A DNA stretch of 25,282 nt, from positions 1 to 25,282 of the IMG/VR virus record IMGVR_UViG_3300049005_000046. The stretch is one strand, 5' to 3'. Source of the stretch: a virus. The notes under the pieces were generated by a model. It was given only the letters and a program-made list of their open reading frames with translations, was not told the origin of the DNA and did not search any database. A program made the translations under genes and the position numbers. Position 1 is the stretch's first letter; every line of letters begins with the position of its first letter. Positions 12,799 to 20,900 of the stretch are shown here, piece after piece.

Positions 12799-14007
12799 TC
12801 AGAACCCGACGCCCTGCTTCAGGAACTCGCCGGTGTACAGGTCCTCGTACTTCAGGCCCGTTTTGAAGTGCTGATGGAGGGTGGCCGCGACGGCTTGCTG
12901 CTGGGTGATGAAGGCGGTGACGCGGCCGTGGTCGAACGCGCCGACCGTCTTGCCCGGCCCGTCCGACATCAGCAGTTGCTGCTTCATCGTCTTCACCGCG
13001 AACGCCGCCCGCTCGACCGGGTAGGGATATTCGGCGTAGAAGTCGGCCGAGTTGAGTTTTGACATGAACTCGTTCGTCTTCGTCGGGTTGCGCGTGTAGT
13101 CGACCTCGGCGTCCTGAAGGATCGGCACCAGCTTGCGCAGGCACGCTGTTTCCTGATGGAGCTTCGAGGCGAGCACGGAGATGACGTTGACGTACGGGTC
13201 GTACAACTGCATCCCCTGCCACAGGACAACGGCCTTCACCGGCTTGTGCCAGCGCGGGTCCTTCCGCAACTCATCCGTCTCATTCGACACGTAGCCCTCG
13301 AAGATCCAGTCCGGGTGGGCGAGGAACGGGGCGATTGAGCCGTCAGCATCGGCGACGATCTGCCCCTGCTTCAGCACCCCCAGCGCGACCAGGGCGGTCG
13401 CATACGACGAGGACGCCGAGGTGTGGACTCGCGCTGACGGGTCCTGGCCGATGTCGGCGACCGAGTGGAAGCCTGGCCAGCGCTTCGGGTCGAAGATCAA
13501 CGAGATCGGAGAGTGGTTCAGCGGCGCGAACACGCCGATCACCGGCTGTTTCGCCGGGTCGCTGTTGACGCCGGTCGCATAGTCACCATCGACGGCGGCC
13601 GCGAAGATCTGGTCCGGGCTCGCCTCCATCAGGTCGGCGGCCTTCGCGTAGTTGACCGCAGGCCCACCCGACCTCAACTCCAGGTCGACGCCGGTATCGA
13701 CGTTGCCGGCGATCAGGTCGCCGACCACCTTCTTGTGGGCGCTGTCGATCAGGACGTGTTGCCCGCCGATCAAGTCGTAGAACGGCCCATCGCTCGCCTC
13801 CGGGAACCAGCCGAGCTGGAACACGATCCTGCTCGGGCAAACCCCCCTCAGCGACTCGGCGGCGGACGCCTGCCGGCCTTCCTTCCCATGAACGGTCTTG
13901 GTACCGCTGTCGCACCCCGCCGCACTGGCCAGCGGCAGGGCGGCGGCAAGGACACCGGCGGCGAGCCGACGCCGCCAACGCCAGCCTTGACGGCTGAAAA
14001 ATCCCAT
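12799..14007 (-). CDS. Secreted lipoprotein, ABC-type (NMT1/SsuA-like) substrate-binding protein
   Basis: This 402-aa protein resembles periplasmic-type substrate-binding proteins of the NMT1/THI5/SsuA group, which bind small molecules for ABC importers. The N-terminus has a basic region, a hydrophobic core (LAAGVLAAALPLASA) and a lipobox-like AAGC with Cys32, predicting a lipid-anchored surface protein. The mature part opens with IVFQLGWFPEASDGPFYDL, matching the L-x-W-x-x-x-A-x-x-x-P-x-Y start of this family, followed by VDTGVDLELRSGGPAVNYAKA and later motifs of a two-lobe binding fold. ATG 14007 has AGGAG 8 nt upstream. No permease or ATPase gene is next to it. It lies between terL and portal, behind a 28-bp palindrome and before a terminator, so it looks like a self-contained cargo unit. 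It could help the lysogen, decoy a receptor or exclude other phages; none is shown. Confidence 0.85.
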   Translation of the reverse strand: MGFFSRQGWRWRRRLAAGVLAAALPLASAAGCDSGTKTVHGKEGRQASAAESLRGVCPSRIVFQLGWFPEASDGPFYDLIGGQHVLIDSAHKKVVGDLIAGNVDTGVDLELRSGGPAVNYAKAADLMEASPDQIFAAAVDGDYATGVNSDPAKQPVIGVFAPLNHSPISLIFDPKRWPGFHSVADIGQDPSARVHTSASSSYATALVALGVLKQGQIVADADGSIAPFLAHPDWIFEGYVSNETDELRKDPRWHKPVKAVVLWQGMQLYDPYVNVISVLASKLHQETACLRKLVPILQDAEVDYTRNPTKTNEFMSKLNSADFYAEYPYPVERAAFAVKTMKQQLLMSDGPGKTVGAFDHGRVTAFITQQQAVAATLHQHFKTGLKYEDLYTGEFLKQGVGF

Positions 14008-14070
14008 CTCGGGCTCCTGAAACGTTGAATTCCCCCCGGGCAACCCGACACCGTATGGCCGTATCCAGCT

Positions 14071-14098
14071 ATTGGTGGTGCATATATGCACCACCAAT
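14071..14098. promoter_or_regulatory. 28-bp perfect palindrome, candidate operator
   Basis: The half-site is ATTGGTGGTGCATA, followed directly by its exact complement, so there is no spacer and the centre is TATA. It lies 64 nt upstream of the lipoprotein ATG and 27 nt after the terL stop. Such a palindrome fits a dimeric repressor site (GntR or TetR type) better than a terminator, because a hairpin would have no free loop. Confidence 0.65.
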
Positions 14099-14124
14099 CT
14101 GCTCGGGCGACAAAGCACCCCAAA

Positions 14125-15654
14125 TCAGTAGGGGCGGCGGGGGACCTGCCTGCCCTGCGGCGGCCGGGCCTGTGCCGCCTGCCTCGACACCGACGTCGCC
14201 GTGGACACCATCCCCGCCGCGCCGGGGATCGGTAGGAGGCTGTACGCCAGATGCACGCTGGCGTCGATGCGGCCGGGGGACTCCTTACCCGGCTGCCACG
14301 TCGCCCACTCCTCCTCCAGCTCAGGCAGGTAGGCGCCCAGGCGGATCCGGTCTTCGATCACCTGCTGCGCCACCGGCTCCGCGCGCAGCAGCTTCCCGCG
14401 CCGCGAGTGGGCGAGGATGCGACGCGGGGGGAGCCGGTCATACGGGTTCGCCTCCCCGGGGTGGGCTTCCGCATACTCCCGCAGCAGGGCCTGCCACGCC
14501 GTCCGGATCACCAGGGCGGCCATGTCGCCGCCGAAGTTGCTCTCGATCACGATCCGGTCGGCGTCGATCTCGGCCGCAAGCCCGCAGACCCGCCGCGCCC
14601 ACCACTCGGACGGGCCGGCGTCGGAGTAGTCGTGGGTCCAGTACAGCCGCCCGTCCTCGCCCAAGTACCCGCCGACGATGCCGGCGACGTCGCGGCCGCC
14701 GCCGGAAGGGTCGACGGCGACACCAACCTTCAGCGGCTTCGTGGCCGGGTGGTAGTCGCGGCGGTCGCGGAGGACGTCGCGGGTCAGCAGCGCGCCCTCG
14801 GCCGGCTTCGGGTCGCCCATGTACAGGGCAGCCCAGTCGCGGACGTGTGACTTCCGCCTCTTTTCCGCCCAGTGCGCCCGAGCCGAGTCTGTGTCGTGGG
14901 CGGGGATGCGGGGGTGGGGGAGCGGCGCGCCGTAGGGGCGGCCGAGCGGGTCGCGGTCGGGGTCGGTGCAGAACGCGGGGAGGTGGATGACGCGCCAGTC
15001 GCCGCCGTCCTCCTCCCGCCCTTCTTCCTTCAGCAGTCGTCCCGCCAGGTCGTCGTCGTTCCAGCGGGTCAGGATGATGACCTCGGGCGCGCCGGGGGAG
15101 CCACGCGAGCGGAGGGTTGAGGAGTGCCAGTCGGCTACGGCGTCCCGGATCCGCTTGCTGTCCGCCTCCAGCCGGTTCTTGTGGGGGTCGTCCACGATCA
15201 GCCAGTCGCCGGGGTGCCCGGTCAGGCCGGAGCCGACGCCGCACGCTTTCATCCCCCCGCCGGTCGTCACCTGCCAGTCGCCGGCGGCGCGGGTGGCGGG
15301 GTCGAGCTTGAGGCCGTACCGGGCCCCGTACCTTTCGATCAGCCGGCGGGTGTTCAGGCCCCGCTTCTTCGCCAGGTCGTCGCCGTAGGAGCCGAGGACG
15401 ATGCGGGCGGTCGGCCGCAGCGCCAGCAGCCAGAACGGCGCCCACTCGCCCGCGGTCGTGCTCTTACCGACCTGCGGCGGCGTCATGATCAGCAGGTGTT
15501 TGATCACGCCGTTGAGCAGGTCGCGGAACGCGTCGCCGATCAGGACGAGGTGGGGGCGGACGGCGTAGGTCCTGTCGAGGTGGGTGGCCAGCGTGACCGG
15601 GGTGCCCAGCGCGGCGCGGTCGGCCCGCGTCCGCTGCTCCTCAACCGCCCCCAT
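14125..15654 (-). CDS. terL: Terminase large subunit (TerL)
   Basis: This 509-aa protein is the ATP-driven DNA packaging motor with a C-terminal headful or cos nuclease. The ATPase domain has a Walker A MTPPQVGKST (about residues 58-67), an adenine-binding Gln region upstream, and a Walker B WLIVDDP (about residues 154-160) with catalytic Asp/Glu. The RNase H-like nuclease has VAVDPSGGG, IVIESNFGGD and RIDASVHLAYSL acid residues. ATG 15654 lies 21 nt after the terS stop; the ribosome site is weak (GTGACGG). It ends the long modification-packaging operon. Confidence 0.92.
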   Translation of the reverse strand: MGAVEEQRTRADRAALGTPVTLATHLDRTYAVRPHLVLIGDAFRDLLNGVIKHLLIMTPPQVGKSTTAGEWAPFWLLALRPTARIVLGSYGDDLAKKRGLNTRRLIERYGARYGLKLDPATRAAGDWQVTTGGGMKACGVGSGLTGHPGDWLIVDDPHKNRLEADSKRIRDAVADWHSSTLRSRGSPGAPEVIILTRWNDDDLAGRLLKEEGREEDGGDWRVIHLPAFCTDPDRDPLGRPYGAPLPHPRIPAHDTDSARAHWAEKRRKSHVRDWAALYMGDPKPAEGALLTRDVLRDRRDYHPATKPLKVGVAVDPSGGGRDVAGIVGGYLGEDGRLYWTHDYSDAGPSEWWARRVCGLAAEIDADRIVIESNFGGDMAALVIRTAWQALLREYAEAHPGEANPYDRLPPRRILAHSRRGKLLRAEPVAQQVIEDRIRLGAYLPELEEEWATWQPGKESPGRIDASVHLAYSLLPIPGAAGMVSTATSVSRQAAQARPPQGRQVPRRPY

Positions 15655-15675
15655 CCGTCACTCTGACACGCCCCA

Positions 15676-16311
15676 TCACTCCGACACACCCAGGGCTTCG
15701 AGCTGGCGGGTGACGGCATCGCGGATCTCGCGCAGCTCCCGCACCTGCTCCTCCGGGCTCATGGCCACGGGGTCGGGCAGCTCGGGCCCGGCGCCGGCCG
15801 GCACGCCCGCGCCGGTGGTACCGGGGGTGGTGGGGGGGCGGTGGCCGCCGGCCCCCGGCAGTATGCCGACGCCGTACGCGTCGTGCAGCCAGCGCATGGC
15901 GGTGTCGGCGCAGCGGATGACGTCGAGCAGGGGTACGCGGTCGACGTCGGTGTCGGTGAGGCGGGCCAGCCGGCCGGCCGCCCGCCTGACGACGGCCCAG
16001 GCGAGGCCGGCTTCCCGCTCGGCCAACTCCCGCCGCCGCTCGACCATCCGCTCCGCGTACAGCCGGTCCTGTTCCCGGTCCCACCCCGCCGCCCTGTCCA
16101 CCCACGACCAGCGGGCGGCGAGGTTGCGGGTGTGGCCGTAGGACAGGCTGGCACCCATGGCTGTCAGCGCCTCGGCTGCGTTTGCCAGCGTCCTCGCGCG
16201 CCCCATGTCCCGATAGTGGGTGAAATACGAGTAGTGCCGCTCCGGCTCACCGGGCTGGCGGTCCCACGGCTCGATGTCGGGGGAGAGGGGGCGGGGCGTG
16301 TACCGGCCCAC
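15676..16311 (-). CDS. terS: Terminase small subunit (TerS)
   Basis: This 211-aa protein is the probable DNA-recognition subunit. It has a Trp/Tyr-rich N-terminus (EPERHYSYFTHYRDMG), a predicted helix-turn-helix (AAEALTAMGASLSYGHTRNLAARWSWVDRAAGWDRE), a long central helix for oligomerisation (DRLYAERMVERRRELAEREAG) and a C-terminal helix after a Gly/Pro linker. The W-x-W-V-x-R-A-x-x-W-D pattern is common in actinophage TerS. GTG 16311 is preceded by GGAAGGG and lies 7 nt after the folE stop, showing the packaging genes are in the base-modification operon. Confidence 0.85.
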   Translation of the reverse strand: MGRYTPRPLSPDIEPWDRQPGEPERHYSYFTHYRDMGRARTLANAAEALTAMGASLSYGHTRNLAARWSWVDRAAGWDREQDRLYAERMVERRRELAEREAGLAWAVVRRAAGRLARLTDTDVDRVPLLDVIRCADTAMRWLHDAYGVGILPGAGGHRPPTTPGTTGAGVPAGAGPELPDPVAMSPEEQVRELREIRDAVTRQLEALGVSE

Positions 16312-16318
16312 AGCGCTG

Positions 16319-16951
16319 TCAGCCCTTCCGGCCGGCCAGCGCGAAGAACTCGGCCCGCGTCTCCGCCTGCTTTCGGAACGCTCCGCGCAGGGCGGAGGTG
16401 TGGAAGGCCGCGCTGCGCTTCCGCGCCCCCCGCACCGTCATGCACGTGTGTACCGCTTCCAGCACCACACCCACCCCTGACGGCTTCAGGTGGTCTTCGA
16501 TGGCGTCGGCGACCTGGTTGGTCAGCCGTTCCTGCACTTGCAGGCCGCGTGAGTAGGCGTCGACGACGCGGGCCAGCTTGGACAGGCCGACGATCCGCCT
16601 GCTGAGCGGCAGGTAGGCGACCCACGCATGCCCGTAGAAGGGGAGGAGGTGGTGTTCGCACAGCGACACGAACTCGACGGGCCCGCAGCAGACCATCTGG
16701 TCGACCTCGCCGGCGTCCTCGAACTGGACGGCCAGCAGCTCGCCGACCGTGCGGTCCGGTGGCGTGGTCATTTCCTCAAGGGCTGCGATGACCCGGTCGG
16801 GGGTGCGGGCGAGGCCGGGGCGGTCCGGGTCGTCGCCGGCGAGCTGGAGGAGGGCACGCACCCCGTCCCGCGCCGCCTCCACCGGGCTGTGGGGGCGGCG
16901 CATGCTGGTCGCGGGTGGGGTGGTGGATGCGGGGGCACCGATCTGGGTCAT
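16319..16951 (-). CDS. folE: GTP cyclohydrolase I (FolE)
   Basis: This 210-aa enzyme converts GTP to dihydroneopterin triphosphate, the first step of 7-deazaguanine synthesis. Zinc ligands C98 and H101 (in LCEHHLLPFYGHAWVAYLP) and C170 (in HTCMTVRGARK) are all present, as is the substrate loop around QVQERLT. A 25-residue N-terminal extension is poorly conserved. ATG 16951 shares one base with the queE stop (TGATG), which sets the start. Its place next to queE and queD shows it supplies the phage pathway and not only folate. Confidence 0.95.
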   Translation of the reverse strand: MTQIGAPASTTPPATSMRRPHSPVEAARDGVRALLQLAGDDPDRPGLARTPDRVIAALEEMTTPPDRTVGELLAVQFEDAGEVDQMVCCGPVEFVSLCEHHLLPFYGHAWVAYLPLSRRIVGLSKLARVVDAYSRGLQVQERLTNQVADAIEDHLKPSGVGVVLEAVHTCMTVRGARKRSAAFHTSALRGAFRKQAETRAEFFALAGRKG

Positions 16952-17727
16952 CAGCGGCCCTTCTGATCGTCGTAGAGGAGGGTGTGGAGGCGGGTGGTGG
17001 TGTGGAAGCCGTGCGCGTGGATGGCGGCGGCGATGGCGCGGTGCGTCTCTACCACCGCGGCGGCGGTCGTCCCCTCCGGCATGATCCACACCGCGTCGGC
17101 CGGCAGGTGGTGGGCGGCAGCCAGCTCGGCGGCCTCGCGTACGTCGAGGATGCTGGTGCAGACGAACTTGAAGCAGGCCCGGCCGTCCTCGGCCAGCTCG
17201 CGGAACGCGGCGAGCGGTTTCGACTTGACCCGCTGCCGCTCCGCCACCCCGCTGTTGCCGAGCTTGGGGGAGACCGTCCAGTGGTCGACCCGCTCAGCGA
17301 GCCATGGCCGGGGCACCAGCGTTCCGTTCGTCTCGACATGCCACCGGCCCTGCCAGCCGGTCACCAGGGCGCTGAGACCCTCCCGCGACTGCCACAGGAG
17401 CGGCTCACCGCCGGTCATGACGCACAGGGTGGTGCGGTGGCCGAGGAGGGCGCCGAGGACGGCGGTGACCGACGTTTCCGGGCAGGTCTGGGTGAGGTCG
17501 TGGCGGGCGGCGTCCCACGTCTCCGGCTGATCACACCAGGCGCAGTCGAGGTTGCAGTGGCCGAGGCGGAGGAAGGAGCAGCGGCGGCCGGCGTGCGGGC
17601 CTTCCCCCTGCCACACCGGCCCGTACACCTCGGCGACGGGGAGCGTGATCGGGCCGCCGATCTGGGACGGGGGTGGTGGCGGGATGGCGACCGGCACCCC
17701 CGGCGGCAGCGGCGGCGGATAGCTCAT
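16951..17727 (-). CDS. queE: 7-carboxy-7-deazaguanine synthase (QueE), radical SAM
   Basis: This 258-aa radical SAM enzyme rearranges 6-carboxytetrahydropterin to 7-carboxy-7-deazaguanine. The cluster motif is C58-N-L-D-C62-A-W-C65, followed by VMTGGEPLL, VETNGT and VSPKLGNSG, all QueE hallmarks. The first 30 residues are a Pro-rich extension. ATG 17727 overlaps the queD stop by 4 nt (ATGA). Length is near normal for QueE (about 210-250). Confidence 0.93.
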   Translation of the reverse strand: MSYPPPLPPGVPVAIPPPPPSQIGGPITLPVAEVYGPVWQGEGPHAGRRCSFLRLGHCNLDCAWCDQPETWDAARHDLTQTCPETSVTAVLGALLGHRTTLCVMTGGEPLLWQSREGLSALVTGWQGRWHVETNGTLVPRPWLAERVDHWTVSPKLGNSGVAERQRVKSKPLAAFRELAEDGRACFKFVCTSILDVREAAELAAAHHLPADAVWIMPEGTTAAAVVETHRAIAAAIHAHGFHTTTRLHTLLYDDQKGR

Positions 17728-18269
17728 CGCCCGGCTCCGTTGGCGGCGGCCGCCGGCGTGGCCACCACGCTCGCGGAGTTGGTCTGCGTCTCCCGCACCC
17801 GCACCCGCGACACGCACGCGCCGGGCGCGGGTGCGGTGGTCGCCGCGAGGGCATGCCCGGCCAGCCGGTGGAGGAGGCCGGCGACCTCCTCCACCGTCGG
17901 CCACAGCTGCCCGGCGGTGGTGAACTGGCTGCGCTCCTGGTCGCCGAAGACGAAGACCTTGCAGCCCTGCGCGATGAGGATCGAGGTGAGCGGGTCGTCG
18001 CGGCCCAGCATGCTGCCGTGGTCGAGGTAGCCGTCGATGAGGCCGCGGAGGCGGGCCTTGAACTCGCCGAACTCCACCACCGTCCCCAGCGGGGTGAGCT
18101 CGGGCGCTGAGACGGCGATGTCGACCCGCCACGAGTGGCCGTGGAGGCTGGCGCACTTCCCGCCGAGGTGGGGGAGGCGGTGGGCGGCCTCCCACGTGTG
18201 GCTGACGGTGATGACGTGCCGGACGGCCGCCGGCGTCGCTGCGCGGCTTGTCACCTGATGTCGCGTCAC
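17724..18269 (-). CDS. queD: 6-carboxytetrahydropterin synthase (QueD)
   Basis: This 181-aa enzyme converts dihydroneopterin triphosphate to 6-carboxytetrahydropterin. Zinc ligands H30 (EAAHRLP), H43 and H45 (LHGHSW) and catalytic C39 (GGKCASLHGH) are visible, plus VVEFGEFK and YLDHGSMLG, matching the D-F and L-D-H motifs of the family. A 25-30-residue C-terminal tail is Ala/Thr-rich and probably disordered. The GTG at 18269 overlaps the queC stop (GTGA). Confidence 0.93.
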   Translation of the reverse strand: MTRHQVTSRAATPAAVRHVITVSHTWEAAHRLPHLGGKCASLHGHSWRVDIAVSAPELTPLGTVVEFGEFKARLRGLIDGYLDHGSMLGRDDPLTSILIAQGCKVFVFGDQERSQFTTAGQLWPTVEEVAGLLHRLAGHALAATTAPAPGACVSRVRVRETQTNSASVVATPAAAANGAGR

Positions 18270-19489
18270 GCCGGGCCTTCCAGGGAGAGCGGCGCGACGG
18301 TGGTGGTCGGCTGGTCATCCGCCCACCAGTCGGGGCCGTACCCGATCCGCGCCATGATCACGTAGGCGGTGGCGTCGCGGCCGACCCGCTGCCCAGACCG
18401 CACCCGCGCGTCGTGCTTGGCCCAGAAGTCGCGGGCCGGGCCGTCCAGCTTCAGCCCGCCGGGGAAGGTCGCGGTGACCTCATCGAGGAAACCGGCGCCG
18501 CCGAACGCCAGGACCCGCTGGAGGCACGCCCAGCACGCCCCGCAGTGCGAGGTGTCGGGCTGGTAGCAGGTGCGGGTGGCGAGGGCTTCGTCCAGCCGGC
18601 CGCGCTCCGCCCACCAGCGGACCAGGTCCATCTTGCTGAGCCCCTGGAGGGGGTGGGTGAGGTGGAAGTCGAAGCCGGCGGCCGTCATCAGCTGCTGCAG
18701 GGTGGTGTGGAAGCGGAGGCTCTTGTCGCCGGCCGCCAGCTTCGTCTCATCGCCCCGGTTGCCGACCCAGATCTCCCCCCACTGGCCGCGGTGGGCTTCG
18801 GCGACCGTCCACAGGATCGCCGCGTTCCGGCCGCCCTGAATGTGCTGGTAGGTGCGTTTGTAGGCGAGGGGGCGGGTGATGACGGACAGGTCGGGGGCGA
18901 AGAGGCGGGCGGTCTTGATCTCCTCCTCGGCGTACGGGATGCCGGTGTCGATGTAGACGGCGATGCGGGGCAGTTCCAGCTCGCACGCCATCGCCCACGC
19001 GGTGGTGGAGTCGAGGCCGCCGGTCAGCGGGACGACGACCACCGCGCCCGGCGCGTGGTCGCCGGTGGACTCGGGGTTTTCGGCGCAGTTGTCCATCGCC
19101 GCCCGGAAGGGGGTGTCGACCGGGCCGCCCACCCACTCCGCCACCGGGTCGATGTCGTCGGGGGCGAGGCGGACCCACTCCTCCTGCGCGGCCGGTGGGA
19201 GGAGCAGCCCGCGGTCGTCCATGTAGACGTCGCCGTTGACCTTCCCGTAGGTGAGCTGGTGGTAGGGGACGTGGTGGAGGTGGAGCCAGTAGGCCAGCTC
19301 GCTGTGGTGGGCCGGGGGGCGGGAAGTCTGGATGACGATGCGGAACCCGGCGACCTCCAGCCGCTTGAGGAGGGCGATGAGGCCGGGGCGGGGCGGGCCG
19401 GGGGCTTCCCGCTGCGTGTCGACACAGACGGTCCCGTCGAAGTCGATGACGAGGGTCGGCTCGTGGTACCAGTTCCGGACGCCGTTCAC
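18266..19489 (-). CDS. queC: HAD-phosphatase/7-cyano-7-deazaguanine synthase (QueC) fusion
   Basis: This 407-aa protein joins two enzymes. Residues 1-110 form a small HAD-type domain with D16-F-D18-G-T, a motif II Ser/Thr in IVIQTSRPP, and YGKVNGDVYMDDRG supplying Lys and the acidic pair. Residues 148-407 are QueC, which makes preQ0 from 7-carboxy-7-deazaguanine with ATP and ammonia: PP-loop TGGLDST at 156-162, DTGIPYAEEE, and the zinc site C308, C316, C319, C322 in TCYQPDTSHCGACWACLQR. QueC alone is about 220-240 aa, so the N-terminus is an added domain. GTG 19489 has GGAGG upstream and overlaps the preceding stop (GTGA). The HAD substrate is unknown. Confidence 0.92.
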   Translation of the reverse strand: MNGVRNWYHEPTLVIDFDGTVCVDTQREAPGPPRPGLIALLKRLEVAGFRIVIQTSRPPAHHSELAYWLHLHHVPYHQLTYGKVNGDVYMDDRGLLLPPAAQEEWVRLAPDDIDPVAEWVGGPVDTPFRAAMDNCAENPESTGDHAPGAVVVVPLTGGLDSTTAWAMACELELPRIAVYIDTGIPYAEEEIKTARLFAPDLSVITRPLAYKRTYQHIQGGRNAAILWTVAEAHRGQWGEIWVGNRGDETKLAAGDKSLRFHTTLQQLMTAAGFDFHLTHPLQGLSKMDLVRWWAERGRLDEALATRTCYQPDTSHCGACWACLQRVLAFGGAGFLDEVTATFPGGLKLDGPARDFWAKHDARVRSGQRVGRDATAYVIMARIGYGPDWWADDQPTTTVAPLSLEGPA

Positions 19490-19995
19490 GCGACACCTCC
19501 CGCCTGCTGGCCGGCTGCCGTGCTGGCTGCCTGGCTGCGGTCTGAGCCGCCGGGGTCGCGGAACGCGGCCTCCGGCAGCGGGTGGCCGGTCGCGAGCGCC
19601 CACCAGCCGGCGCAGACCATGTAGCCGAGCGGCATGCCGGCCGCCCACGCCGCCGGCTGGTAGCCGGTGCCTTCGGCCTGGTCCTGCCTGAGCATCCCGT
19701 GGTGGCAGAAGAAGGCGGTGTCGGGGCCGGGGCGGCGGGCGTCTTCCTCCTCGGGGCTGCCCGGCCGGTAGGCGCAGTCGACGCACGGACTCTTCATCAC
19801 GGCGGGCGGTCGGGGAAGCGCCACCACCTCTTCCGGGCTGTAGCCGGCGATGTCGTCGGTGGTCCCGGAGCCGTGGCAGTGCAGGCACTTCTCGCCCGAC
19901 TCCCACCGCCCGTTGTCGCAGTATGGGCAGCGGTAGCGGCTGAGCCTGACCGTCCCAGCCGCCGGGCTCGGTACCGAGTAGTTGACGCAGTTCAT
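19486..19995 (-). CDS. Cys-rich zinc-binding protein within modification operon
   Basis: This 169-aa protein has a DnaJ-like zinc knuckle, C23-P-Y-C26 and C37-L-H-C40-H-G-S-G, then a second cluster C71-V-D-C74-A-Y-R-P-G-S-P with C97-H-H and C128 (AFFCHHGM, YMVCAGWW). These suggest two metal sites. It lies between dpdA and queC with 4-nt overlaps on both sides and an ideal GGAGG ribosome site, so it is made together with the modification enzymes and may be a further base-modifying enzyme or DNA-targeting partner. The C-terminal 35 residues are low-complexity. No named family was recognised with certainty. Confidence 0.8.
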   Translation of the reverse strand: MNCVNYSVPSPAAGTVRLSRYRCPYCDNGRWESGEKCLHCHGSGTTDDIAGYSPEEVVALPRPPAVMKSPCVDCAYRPGSPEEEDARRPGPDTAFFCHHGMLRQDQAEGTGYQPAAWAAGMPLGYMVCAGWWALATGHPLPEAAFRDPGGSDRSQAASTAAGQQAGGVA

Positions 19996-20900
19996 GACAC
20001 TTCAACCTCCTGGGGTGGGCAGGGGGTGACGGGCAGGCTGCCGGCGACCGCGTACTTCCACTCGTCGGGGCCGACGGCGAGGTACAGCTTGGTGCCGAGT
20101 TCGGCGGGTGGCAGGTCGCGCGGCGGGGTGACGCGGTGGCGGCGGACGAGGTACTGCCCCCACGCGGCGAAGGAGCGGGCGGCGGCGACGACCAGCTTCA
20201 CCCGGTCGTCAGACGCCTCGCCGTACCGGCGGAAGTCGGGCTGGAGGACGCGGTGGGCTGGCAGGTCGTAGGCACGCAGCAGGGCGGCGTGCCGCGCGAC
20301 GTCTTCCCGCCTGCGGTAGTACACGCGGGTGAGCCGCATCCGCCGCTCATCCCACAGGGTCACCAGCGGGCAGCGGATGGACATGGTGAACGTCGATGAG
20401 TCGACGGAGTACAAGGGCATCCTGTTGAGCAAGCCCGGCGCGGTGATACCGAACGCGTGGAACCGCGCCCCATGCTCGCCGCCGACGCGGAGGCAGCGGA
20501 GCAGCCACGCGCCGATGGCCCGCCGTGATGGACGGCCGCCGGCCAGGCCGCCGAGCGCGATGTAGGGGTAGGTGCGGCAGAGCGCGGCCAGCTCGTCCCA
20601 CGGCTCCCCTCCGTGGAAGACGGGGAAGACGTGGCAGCCCCGCCGCTCCATCTCGTGCAGGTTGCGGCGTGACGCGGCGTGGTCGCCGACCACGTCGAGG
20701 TTGGCGGCGGTGGTGAACAGGCCGTCCCAGTCGCGCAGCCAGGCCGCGTACTCGCCCGGCTTGATCACCGCCCCCGTCGTGTACGCGCTGTACGCGCCGG
20801 AGTCGGCGAACAGGTCGACGCCGCCCGGCACCCGGTCGACCAGCGCGGCCAGGTCGACGGTGCGGAAGTAGTGGTAGCTGACGAGGATCTGCGGCTTCAC
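19992..20900 (-). CDS. dpdA: DpdA-like DNA transglycosylase (7-deazaguanine insertion into DNA)
   Basis: This 302-aa protein resembles phage DpdA, a tRNA-guanine transglycosylase (TGT) relative that swaps guanine in DNA for a 7-deazaguanine. TGT-like motifs in order: DLFADSGAYSAY (D33, first catalytic Asp), NLDVVGD (D69), FPVFHGGEP, IALGGLAGGR (117-123, base-binding loop), FHAFGITAP and YSVDSSTF with D167, the probable nucleophile. The CxCxxC-H zinc site of true TGT is absent, as expected for phage DpdA. GTG 20900 overlaps the ParB-like stop (GTGA). Being in one operon with folE, queD, queE and queC makes the DNA role very likely. Confidence 0.88.
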   Translation of the reverse strand: MKPQILVSYHYFRTVDLAALVDRVPGGVDLFADSGAYSAYTTGAVIKPGEYAAWLRDWDGLFTTAANLDVVGDHAASRRNLHEMERRGCHVFPVFHGGEPWDELAALCRTYPYIALGGLAGGRPSRRAIGAWLLRCLRVGGEHGARFHAFGITAPGLLNRMPLYSVDSSTFTMSIRCPLVTLWDERRMRLTRVYYRRREDVARHAALLRAYDLPAHRVLQPDFRRYGEASDDRVKLVVAAARSFAAWGQYLVRRHRVTPPRDLPPAELGTKLYLAVGPDEWKYAVAGSLPVTPCPPQEVEVS

